Positions 1-6,040 of a DNA stretch of 8,157 bases are shown in pieces. Under the pieces are notes generated by a model. That model was not told where the DNA came from and searched no databases. It saw nothing but the letters and a program-made list of their open reading frames with translations. Position numbers and translations under genes: made by a program. Source of the stretch: Chryseobacterium gleum (GTDB lineage: Bacteria; Bacteroidota; Bacteroidia; UBA10329). Where the stretch lies: assembly GCA_945874195.1 (NCBI GenBank), contig CAMCFW010000083.1:1-8157 (forward strand). Reading direction: 5' to 3'. How positions within the stretch are numbered: position 1 is the stretch's first letter; the number at the start of each line of letters is the position of its first letter.

Positions 1-1661
1 CTACAGATCTAATTGCGGAAGTCAATCAGGCTCTGACAAATGCGAACTACTGCTTACGAAAGACTCCGAACACCATTGGAGATGGGGATGGCTGGGATGT
101 CTTATTTAAACTATGTCTCGCCAGTGAAGACCCAGACGGAAATCCTACCTCGGGTGTCATTGTATGGGACGATGTAGCTGGTCCTTTTGAGATGGTCGAC
201 CCAAGTGCTCCGTACGGCTCTTATGAGCGTTATGAACCAACGCGTGCCCTACACGCGAACAACTGGGACCCTACTCGATACTTGAATATTCTTGTACTGG
301 ATATGGCTGACCCCTCGATAATAGGTCAAACGTTTTTGCCTTGGTCTGCAAGCTGGGAGGAAAATATTGACGGTATAATCGTGGAGTATAATAGTTTTAT
401 TCCTTCAAGATACTCTCTAAGTTCATCTGACGCAGAGGGGAAAAATTTAGTTCACGAATTTGGTCATTATATGGGTCTATTGCACACCTTCAGCCGATTT
501 GGTGATCAGCTTAGCTGGGACGATCCATCTTCGGGCCCGGCTTGTCAAGATGATGAGTGCTCTTGGAATGGCGATAGAATGTGCGACACTCCACCTTGCT
601 GTATTTCTTATGCACCCGATGGAGAAACTGACCCTAATTGCCCTGTAGAAACTTGGTGGACAGGATGCAGTAGTGATGTGAACACGTGCAGTAATGACTC
701 GCCCGATCTGACTGACCCCATCAGAAATTACATGCATTATAACTATGAGAATTGTACCAATGAGTTCACGTTCGATCAGGCTACATTCATGCTGTATATC
801 TGTCAATCACTGAGACCTAATTTTTTGAACACAAATAATGCTTGCGGTGGGGCTGAGCCTTCTTGTGATGACCACATTTGGAATAATGGAGAATGGGGCC
901 TTGATTGTGGCGGGCCATGCCCCACCTGTGTTGGAGGTGCGCTTCCTCCTTGTGCAAGCAGCCCGCAGAATACTCTGCCGTCCGGCCCAGGCTCTCTCCT
1001 TAACGCCAACCCGGTTCCTCACAAGCTTATCTTTGACTGTTTAAAAGGGAATCTAGATGGTTCTGCTAATAGAATTATGGGCATGTCTATCTCTGTAGGT
1101 ACTGACGATTTGTTTTACCATGGTGGCAACGTTCATCTTGTAGCCGGTACAACATTGCCTTGCGCATCAGCTATTAATCCCCCTTGGAACCTTAACGTTG
1201 TTTTAGGACCGGGCATACGGGTATATCCTGGTGGCCTCAGAGTAATTGCGTCAGATGAGGATGAGATACACATGGAACTTAAACGGTTTGATGGGTATGG
1301 TGGTGTCAATGATTATGACGCATGCCCTGACAACGCGCCTGGGTGGCGACTTGAAGCTACTGACAATCTTGAAGACCAACCAGATGAAGAAAGGTCTTTT
1401 CAGTCGGGTAAATCATTGGTAAACGAAAATTATGCGAAAGATATTCGCATCACCCCCAACCCCAACTCCGGCACGTTCACCATTTCAGGTGCAGACATGC
1501 ACCGGGTGCAGCTAATGGAGGCATCGGGCAAGTTGGTGCGTGAGATGAAAGGGCCTTTTGGCAATGCGGTGGAGGTGAGCGGCCTCAACTCGGGGCTTTA
1601 TATTGTGCGTGTGATGATGGTTGATGGCAGGGTGGAGAACGAGAAGGTGATTGTCAATTAG
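1..1661 (+). CDS. Secreted M43-type zinc metalloprotease with T9SS C-terminal sorting domain (5' partial)
   Basis: The frame is open from base 3 to the stop at 1659-1661, so the gene begins left of the window and lacks its signal peptide here; the ATG at 192 is internal. About 552 residues are visible. The zincin motif HExxHxxGxxH lies at 453-485 (HEFGHYMGLLH), with zinc ligands at codons 453, 465 and 483 and the catalytic Glu at 456. A Met-turn NYMHY at 726-740 sits in the context typical of pappalysin-like M43 proteases, where NYMDY is more usual. Many cysteines follow the active site. A short Cys/Gly module ending DCGGPCPTC (843-929) resembles a repeat common in secreted Bacteroidota proteins. 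The section 990-1420 is not recognised. The end (about 1440-1658, starting ITPNPNSGTF and closing with GLYIVRV and KVIVN) is a type A T9SS sorting domain, implying export through the outer membrane and surface attachment or release. The probable role is extracellular protein degradation; the substrate is unknown. Base composition changes at the sorting domain. Confidence 0.9.
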   Translation, partial: TDLIAEVNQALTNANYCLRKTPNTIGDGDGWDVLFKLCLASEDPDGNPTSGVIVWDDVAGPFEMVDPSAPYGSYERYEPTRALHANNWDPTRYLNILVLDMADPSIIGQTFLPWSASWEENIDGIIVEYNSFIPSRYSLSSSDAEGKNLVHEFGHYMGLLHTFSRFGDQLSWDDPSSGPACQDDECSWNGDRMCDTPPCCISYAPDGETDPNCPVETWWTGCSSDVNTCSNDSPDLTDPIRNYMHYNYENCTNEFTFDQATFMLYICQSLRPNFLNTNNACGGAEPSCDDHIWNNGEWGLDCGGPCPTCVGGALPPCASSPQNTLPSGPGSLLNANPVPHKLIFDCLKGNLDGSANRIMGMSISVGTDDLFYHGGNVHLVAGTTLPCASAINPPWNLNVVLGPGIRVYPGGLRVIASDEDEIHMELKRFDGYGGVNDYDACPDNAPGWRLEATDNLEDQPDEERSFQSGKSLVNENYAKDIRITPNPNSGTFTISGADMHRVQLMEASGKLVREMKGPFGNAVEVSGLNSGLYIVRVMMVDGRVENEKVIVN

Positions 1662-1732
1662 GGAGTCAGGCTTTCAGTGGGTCAGGGAACAGGTGGTCAT
1701 GGGTTCTCGATACGTCCCCAAAAAGGGCCTAC

Positions 1733-1756
1733 TCGTTCCGATAGCTATCGGAATGA
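1733..1756. repeat. Palindromic hairpin element between convergent genes
   Basis: TTCCGATAG at 1736-1744 is followed directly by its reverse complement CTATCGGAA at 1745-1753, an 18-bp perfect palindrome. Read as plus-strand RNA, the stem extends outward by a G-U pair (1735/1754), C-G (1734/1755) and U-A (1733/1756). An outer arm GTCAT (1696-1700) is complementary to ATGAC (1753-1757), and TTCTCGATA at 1704-1712 is a near copy of the left arm. It sits in the 134-bp gap between two genes that converge, where it could stop transcription, but no T-run follows on either strand, so it is not a classical intrinsic terminator. A dispersed REP-like intergenic repeat is the alternative. Only one copy is visible here. 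Confidence 0.6.
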
Positions 1757-1795
1757 CGGGGGTGAGGAGACAGCGAAGAGGCAATTGCCTCTCCA

Positions 1796-2704
1796 TCATT
1801 GTACCTTGAGATAGGGTGCGGCCAGCGTATAGCTCTGGCCTTTGAAGAGATGGATCTTCTGAAGGTCGGCCACGGAGCGGAAGGGGCCATGCTGGGTGCG
1901 GTAGTTGACGATGGCCACCGCCTGGTTCTTATCGATATACGGATGCTTCATGAGCTCTTTGGCTTCGGCCGTGTTTATGTTGATGCGCACGCGGACCAAG
2001 GTATCGACCACAAGTTGTGCTGCAATTGGATTGAAGCGCACGGTGTCCATGCCATATACTTCTAAGACCTGCGCCTTGCTTGTGTATCCGCCCAGCAATT
2101 CGCGGTATTTGACGATGCGCTTGGCAAACGAGCTTCCAATGCCTTTCAGTTTCATCAGTTCGGTGGTGTCGGCCGAATTGAGTTCGACATGCGGCAGTTC
2201 GAACGCAGGCCGTTGCCATTTGGGGCGATCAAATTCCTTTTTGGGAGTAGTTTGGAGGGTTGATGGGTTGATGGCGATGAAGGGTTCCAACTCGGCATAC
2301 TTCGCCTCGTCAACCATGAACAGTTTTTTGAGGTCTTCGGGCTTTCGGAATTTGGCGCCTGCGTTTCGGTATTTGAGAATGGAATGAGTCTGTTTCGGAC
2401 TGAATCCCAGCGACACCCAACCGGCACTATCGAGGGTATTGGGGTCGAACTTGAACAGGTTGACGGGCTGCGGAATCCATGGTGCGGGAGCATCGTGAAC
2501 CGAAGTGAGGGAATCAGTCTGCCGCTGGAATTCGAGTATGGTCTGACCATACTTCAAGCTCATTTTCTCCATATCGGCCTGCCAGAAAACACGCTGATAG
2601 ATGTTGAAGGCGATGAGGACCAAGATGAGAAAGGAAATAATGATGGTACCCCACCGTTCTGTGCGATGAAAAGATAGATATTCCTTGAACCATTCTGGCA
2701 ACAT
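1796..2704 (-). CDS. Membrane-anchored ComEA-like helix-hairpin-helix protein
   Basis: 302 residues. A short cytoplasmic-looking N-terminus is followed by one membrane helix (about residues 19-37), a linker, and three helix-hairpin-helix units: about 87-143, 173-230 and 241-299. The middle unit carries the canonical hairpin LKGIGSSFAKRI (186-197). The first (LGFSPKQTHSI) and the third (HPYIDKNQAVAI) lack the GIG core. Units two and three begin with the typical phrases VELNSADTTEL and ININTAEAKEL. This matches the ComEA-type proteins of Bacteroidota, which bind DNA without sequence preference outside the inner membrane and are linked to DNA uptake in competent bacteria. Its role in this organism is inferred. 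The ATG at 2704 is preferred because it gives a normal N-terminal anchor; the frame stays open upstream but has no better start nearby. No clear Shine-Dalgarno is present. It is separated from the upstream minus-strand genes by a long gap, so it probably has its own promoter. Confidence 0.88.
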   Translation of the reverse strand: MLPEWFKEYLSFHRTERWGTIIISFLILVLIAFNIYQRVFWQADMEKMSLKYGQTILEFQRQTDSLTSVHDAPAPWIPQPVNLFKFDPNTLDSAGWVSLGFSPKQTHSILKYRNAGAKFRKPEDLKKLFMVDEAKYAELEPFIAINPSTLQTTPKKEFDRPKWQRPAFELPHVELNSADTTELMKLKGIGSSFAKRIVKYRELLGGYTSKAQVLEVYGMDTVRFNPIAAQLVVDTLVRVRININTAEAKELMKHPYIDKNQAVAIVNYRTQHGPFRSVADLQKIHLFKGQSYTLAAPYLKVQ

Positions 2705-2800
2705 GCTATACTGCTGAAAGACCAGAGCAAGATATGAAGTGCACGCAAATTTCGGTGCAGTGAACTTCGGAATTCGGCTACTGAGCTTTAGGTGTGGACC

Positions 2801-2895
2801 GCGTTAGGGATTGAAGCGGATACCCCACAGGGCGCGCTTTTGAGCGCGACCGAGGAGTATGAGCGGAAAGCCCGACCCCTTTATTGGGGTAACGC
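2801..2895. ncRNA. Candidate structured RNA or dispersed structured repeat
   Basis: The ends are complementary: GCGTTA at 2801-2806 pairs with TAACGC at 2890-2895. Inside are a 6-bp hairpin with a TTTG loop (CGCGCT 2833-2838 with AGCGCG 2843-2848) and a 4-bp CCCC/GGGG hairpin (2876-2879 with 2886-2889) stacked against the closing stem. TACCCC at 2821-2826 could instead pair with GGGGTA at 2886-2891, giving a possible alternative fold. The word AGCGGA occurs twice (2815-2820 and 2862-2867). It lies between the transporter operon and the ComEA-like gene. From memory, phrases such as GGGATTGAAGCGGA and GCGGAAAGCCCGA recur between genes in Bacteroidota; this was not checked, and no known RNA family is asserted. 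The transcribed strand is undetermined. No T-run follows on either strand, so it is not a standard terminator. No other gene is seen between 2705 and 2913. Confidence 0.4.
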
Positions 2896-2913
2896 CATTA
2901 GCATAAATGAGGG

Positions 2914-3006
2914 TCATTTTGCTTTGATGGCTGCCAGATAGCGGGCCAGTTCTTGCTTGACGTTGGGGTTAGAATGAATGGCCCCATCATCTCGGCTCAT
3001 CATCAT
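2914..3006 (-). CDS. Possible 30-residue peptide overlapping the end of the MetS-like gene
   Basis: Three consecutive ATG codons (3006, 3003, 3000) open a frame ending in TGA at 2914. It would encode 28-30 residues ending VKQELARYLAAIKAK, which could form a short amphipathic helix. It overlaps the last 20 bases of the MetS-like gene (to 2987) in another frame. An AAGGA-like purine run lies at 3014-3010, suitably spaced for the third ATG. Position in the operon, codon choice and the purine run favour translation, but the frame is very short and could be chance. I do not recognise the peptide and assign no function. Confidence 0.25.
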   Translation of the reverse strand: MMMSRDDGAIHSNPNVKQELARYLAAIKAK

Positions 3007-3130
3007 TTTCCTTGTAGCTATCGGGCTCGGGGCGCGGAGGCGTTCGCAGCACACGGACGAAGAAATAGACTGTAATGACGGTGACGAGGGTCATGGTCGA
3101 CACCATGAGAACTAAGGCTGTAGTGTTCAT
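2987..3130 (-). CDS. MetS-like small subunit of sodium-dependent amino-acid transporter
   Basis: A 47-residue protein, short enough for gene callers to miss. It begins MNTTALVLM, has one membrane helix (about residues 5-28) ending YFFVRVL, and then a short proline-rich acidic tail (RTPPRPEPDSY and then ENDDEPR). This layout matches the small subunits found next to bacterial sodium:neurotransmitter-symporter (NSS) genes, such as MetS beside MetP in Corynebacterium, where the small protein is needed for methionine and alanine uptake. Its ATG overlaps the transporter's stop by 4 bp (ATGA at 3127-3130), so the two are probably translationally coupled and made in step. The likely role is helping assembly or activity of the adjacent transporter in the inner membrane. 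The substrate is not shown by the sequence. Confidence 0.82.
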   Translation of the reverse strand: MNTTALVLMVSTMTLVTVITVYFFVRVLRTPPRPEPDSYKENDDEPR

Positions 3131-4788
3131 TTGGCAGCTTTAAGGCGTTTCTGATAAGCAACATAGACCAATCCGCAGATGGCCAAGAAGAGCGACAACA
3201 ACAGGATGCGGGCACCCGATATGTAGAACAGCTTCTCGTTGAGCGAGGCGATGATGGCGGGATCGGTGGCGGCTGCGATCTGTTCTTTCAGTCCCGAATT
3301 GGTGATCTGCTTGATGAGCGATGAGTTGTCCAACGGCCAACCGTTGCCGGAGAAAAGGCTGGTTTTCGCTCCGATCCAATCGTTGCCCTTTGGCGTGATG
3401 AGCGAACCGATGAACACGAAGAGCAACATTACCGGAGTGATGAACTTGATGACAAAACGGAAGAATGTGGGAACCTTGATGTCGCCTCCTTGATTGATCT
3501 CCTTCCATCCCTTGTCCATGCCGAATACCCACGCAAAGAGGATGGATTCGACAAGGGCGAACACTACGAGCGAGACTGTTCCCGCCCAATAATCATACTC
3601 ATCGAAAACGCCCTGCTGGAAGAAGAGCACGGTTGGAAGGCCGAGAACGAGTACGATGAGTCCGAACGACCACGCACCCTGTTTCTGCGTCCATTTGAAC
3701 TCATCGCGCATGAAGCCCATCCACGGGGTGCCCATGGCCAACGAAGACGTGATGCCTGCGAAGAACAGCAGTCCGAACCACATGACACCCGCCACTGTGG
3801 CGAGAATTGGTCCCCAGTTGTTAAAGAGATAAGGCATGGTCTGAAACGCCATACCGAAGCCAGCATTCTCCTTCACCCAGTCGAGGCCGAGGTATCCGGC
3901 AGCGATCGGAATAACGATAGATGAACCGAGCACCACTTCCACAAATTCGTTCATGAACCCTGCAGAAGCGGCATTGAGCGCGATGTCATCCTTAGAACGT
4001 ACATAGGACGCGTAACATTGGATGGAACCCATGCCCAACGAGAGCGTGAAGAATATCTGTCCGGCAGCGGCAAGCCACACTTTGGGATTGAGCAGCGAGT
4101 CGAACTGAGGCGTCCAAAGGAAGTTGAGACCTGCCCAAGCACTGGCATCGGGATGTTCGGGCGTGGCGCCAGAGTTGCCAAGCGTGAGCCCTTTATAAGC
4201 AAGGAAACATCCGAAGATGATGAGCAGCGGCATACCGATCTTGGCGGCCTTCTCTACGCCATCAAGTCCGCGCGAAAGAATCCAGGTGTTGAGAAGAATA
4301 CACAGCACGAAGAAAACAACGGCCTCATACGGAATGCCTGTGGTGCTCTGCATCACATCGACATATTTGCCGAAGAAGGCGGCCACTTCGGTCTGGCCCA
4401 TACCTTGGAATGTGCCCATGATGGAGTGCATGACGTAGGCCATGGTCCAACTCTCGATGTAGCAATAATAGGCCGCCACAGCGATGTTGGTAAAGATTCC
4501 GAACACGCCTATGTACTTCCACAGCGAACGCTTGGGGTCGAGATTGTGGAGGATGAAAGGCGTGCTATGGTCGCCACGTTTGCCTCCGAATCGGCCTGTG
4601 CTCCACTCGATCCACAGCAGCGGAATACCCATGAGCAGGAAACAGACGAGATAAGGAATGATGAAGGCTCCGCCTCCATTGTTGATGGCCTGAACGGGAA
4701 AACGGAGAAAGTTCCCCAGTCCTACCGCGTTGCCGGCCATGGCCAAAATGAGTCCGATGCGCGAACCCCAAGCTTCTTTCTGTGACAT
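3127..4788 (-). CDS. Sodium-dependent amino-acid transporter, NSS (LeuT/MetP-like) family
   Basis: 553 residues with about twelve membrane helices. Helix 1 contains the unwound sodium and substrate site GNAVGLGNFLRFP (19-31), almost identical to LeuT. Helix 3 has V104 and Y108, helix 6 has FFTLSLGMG (246-254), and helix 8 has FAGITSS (343-349). By alignment with LeuT from memory, the sodium-1 ligands A21, N26, T248 and N280 and the sodium-2 ligands G19, V22, A344, T347 and S348 are all present, so it should be a working sodium symporter. Two hydrophobic pocket residues differ (LeuT F259 and I359 are Met253 and Met352), which may change substrate preference. A loop of roughly 57 residues lies between the last two helices (about 465-521). 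It should bring a neutral amino acid into the cell. It is followed, with a 4-bp overlap, by a MetS-like subunit. A weak Bacteroidota -7-like box (TACATTTA, minus strand, 4814-4807) lies upstream. Confidence 0.95.
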   Translation of the reverse strand: MSQKEAWGSRIGLILAMAGNAVGLGNFLRFPVQAINNGGGAFIIPYLVCFLLMGIPLLWIEWSTGRFGGKRGDHSTPFILHNLDPKRSLWKYIGVFGIFTNIAVAAYYCYIESWTMAYVMHSIMGTFQGMGQTEVAAFFGKYVDVMQSTTGIPYEAVVFFVLCILLNTWILSRGLDGVEKAAKIGMPLLIIFGCFLAYKGLTLGNSGATPEHPDASAWAGLNFLWTPQFDSLLNPKVWLAAAGQIFFTLSLGMGSIQCYASYVRSKDDIALNAASAGFMNEFVEVVLGSSIVIPIAAGYLGLDWVKENAGFGMAFQTMPYLFNNWGPILATVAGVMWFGLLFFAGITSSLAMGTPWMGFMRDEFKWTQKQGAWSFGLIVLVLGLPTVLFFQQGVFDEYDYWAGTVSLVVFALVESILFAWVFGMDKGWKEINQGGDIKVPTFFRFVIKFITPVMLLFVFIGSLITPKGNDWIGAKTSLFSGNGWPLDNSSLIKQITNSGLKEQIAAATDPAIIASLNEKLFYISGARILLLSLFLAICGLVYVAYQKRLKAAK

Positions 4789-4806
4789 ACTATATTATTA
4801 GAGCGT

Positions 4807-4814
4807 TAAATGTA
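4807..4814 (-). promoter_or_regulatory. Weak -7-like promoter box before the transporter gene
   Basis: On the minus strand, TACATTTA matches 7 of 8 positions of the Bacteroidota -7 consensus TAnnTTTG and ends 18 bases before the transporter ATG. No TTTG-type -33 box is seen at the expected distance, so this is tentative. The 68-bp gap before the transporter gives room for a separate promoter. Confidence 0.2.
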
Positions 4815-4856
4815 ATGATTCAGACCAATAACCGCCCATGCGGAAGTGTTCGTCAA

Positions 4857-5768
4857 TTACCCCTTCATTGCCTTGATCTGAGCGTCCATCAGTGCCATTC
4901 CTTCTTTGAAACTGTGGGGTTCGTAGCCTAGTTCACGTCTTGCCTTGTCGAGGATGAATCCGGTGATGGGTGGACGTTTGGCGGGTTGATTGAGCGTTTC
5001 GGACGAAACGGGATTGATCAGGTTCCTGTCCAATCCGTAGTGGTCGGCCACTTCGCGCACAAGATCGATGATGGCGAACTGGTCCTTGCCCGAAATGTTG
5101 TAGATGCCCGTTGCATTGCGGTCCACCGCGAGAATGCAGCCATCGGCAAGGTCTTCGGCAAGAGTCGGTGAACGGAACTGATCATCGACCACATTGATCG
5201 GCTTGCCCTTTTCCAGAGCGCCCTTGGCCCAAAGCACGATATTGGACCGGCTCATGTTATCCACGATGCCGTAAACGAGCACGGTTCGGAGAATGGCCCA
5301 TTGCAACTTGCTTTGCTGTATAATAAGTTCGCCTTTCCACTTGGCGTTGCCGTAGTAGCTGAGCGGGTCCGCCACGCCTTGCTCATCGTATGGCCCTTCC
5401 TTTCCGTTGAAGATGAAATCGGTGGATATGTGAACGAGATGACTGTTGTTGCGCTCGGCTGCATTGACGATGTATTGAACGGCATCGACATTGGCGCGGT
5501 CGCAGGCCGCGTGGTCCAACTCGCAATCGTCCACTTGGGTCATTGCTGCGGTATGGATGATGTGATGAGGCTTCACAGTATCAATCACTGCATCCACACT
5601 TTGGCGGTCTTCAATATCCATCGACCGGAATAAATAGCCTGTCTGGTCTACCAATCGGTTCGAACCTCGAGCGGTGGCTATCAGTTCCACATCCGTTCGG
5701 TCCTTGAGCTTATAGACCAGCTTCTGCCCCAACAATCCGTTGGAACCGGTCACGAGTATTCTTTTCAA
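4857..5768 (-). CDS. RmlD-like NAD(P)-dependent sugar reductase/epimerase (extended SDR)
   Basis: 303 residues, a normal length for the RmlD-substrate-binding / dTDP-4-dehydrorhamnose reductase-like group. The N-terminal Rossmann motif is GSNGLLG (residues 8-14). The catalytic region shows STD (115-117) and YGNAK (139-143), the YxxxK pair of short-chain dehydrogenases. The C-terminal part (PAKRPPITGFILDKARRELGY, broken here only by position 262-282) fits the substrate-binding half. It probably reduces or epimerises a nucleotide-linked sugar in the cytoplasm, but no rhamnose or polysaccharide genes lie beside it, so the substrate is unknown. The start is TTG (5768-5766): a TAA stop lies in frame five codons upstream (5783-5781) with no ATG or GTG between, and any later ATG would remove the cofactor motif. 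It follows the PspC gene by 26 bp, which suggests co-transcription. Confidence 0.85.
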   Translation of the reverse strand: MKRILVTGSNGLLGQKLVYKLKDRTDVELIATARGSNRLVDQTGYLFRSMDIEDRQSVDAVIDTVKPHHIIHTAAMTQVDDCELDHAACDRANVDAVQYIVNAAERNNSHLVHISTDFIFNGKEGPYDEQGVADPLSYYGNAKWKGELIIQQSKLQWAILRTVLVYGIVDNMSRSNIVLWAKGALEKGKPINVVDDQFRSPTLAEDLADGCILAVDRNATGIYNISGKDQFAIIDLVREVADHYGLDRNLINPVSSETLNQPAKRPPITGFILDKARRELGYEPHSFKEGMALMDAQIKAMKG

Positions 5769-5794
5769 TGTGCTGATAATTTACGATCGGAGGT

Positions 5795-6040
5795 TCAAAG
5801 ATCCCACACTTTTCTGCGCTTGGGCTGCACCGTTGGTTTAAAATAATGCCTGTGCTCGAGAATGAACGAGAACATGAGGTACACGATAATTGGCGACCCG
5901 AAGGTGAAGAACGATAGATAAATGAAGTACAAACGAATGCGGGTGGCCTGCATGCCTAGTTTTTCGCCAAGCCACGAACATACTCCAAACACTTGCAGTT
6001 CGAGCAACGAAACCAGCTTTGATTTATCCGAAGAACTCAT
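5795..6040 (-). CDS. Small PspC-domain membrane protein
   Basis: 81 residues. After a polar N-terminus comes a PspC-type core: FGVCSWLGEKLGMQATRIRL (18-37) and then a membrane stretch (about 37-61) containing the typical GSPIIVYLMFSFIL pattern, ending in a basic tail (PKRRK). PspC domains sit in the inner membrane; in enterobacteria PspC takes part in the phage-shock envelope-stress response, but many Bacteroidota carry stand-alone short versions of unknown role. The ATG at 6040 is chosen because it overlaps the stop of the upstream DUF2851 gene by 4 bp (ATGA, 6037-6040). A longer frame from 6100 would add 20 residues lying wholly inside the upstream gene. The coupling suggests the two proteins are made together. 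Confidence 0.82.
   Translation of the reverse strand: MSSSDKSKLVSLLELQVFGVCSWLGEKLGMQATRIRLYFIYLSFFTFGSPIIVYLMFSFILEHRHYFKPTVQPKRRKVWDL

Noticed and set aside
1905..2387. A 160-codon plus-strand open frame opposite the ComEA-like gene
   Set aside because: It is antisense to a well-supported coding region, with no domain or start signal of its own.
2742..2750. TTTG followed by TATCTTGC as a Bacteroidota promoter for the ComEA-like gene
   Set aside because: The spacing between the boxes is about 11 bases, too short for the -33/-7 pair, and the -7 match is poor.
2876..2889. CCCC/GGGG hairpin as a Rho-independent terminator
   Set aside because: The stem is only 4 bp and no T-run follows on either strand.
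3015..3024. TAGCTATCGG also present in the palindrome at 1742-1751
   Set aside because: Here it encodes part of the MetS-like tail and lacks the other palindrome arm, so the 10-base match is probably chance.
4018..4785. A 255-codon open frame on the plus strand opposite the transporter
   Set aside because: It lies fully antisense to a clear NSS transporter, has no recognisable domain and is polar and low in complexity, as expected for the mirror of a membrane-protein gene.
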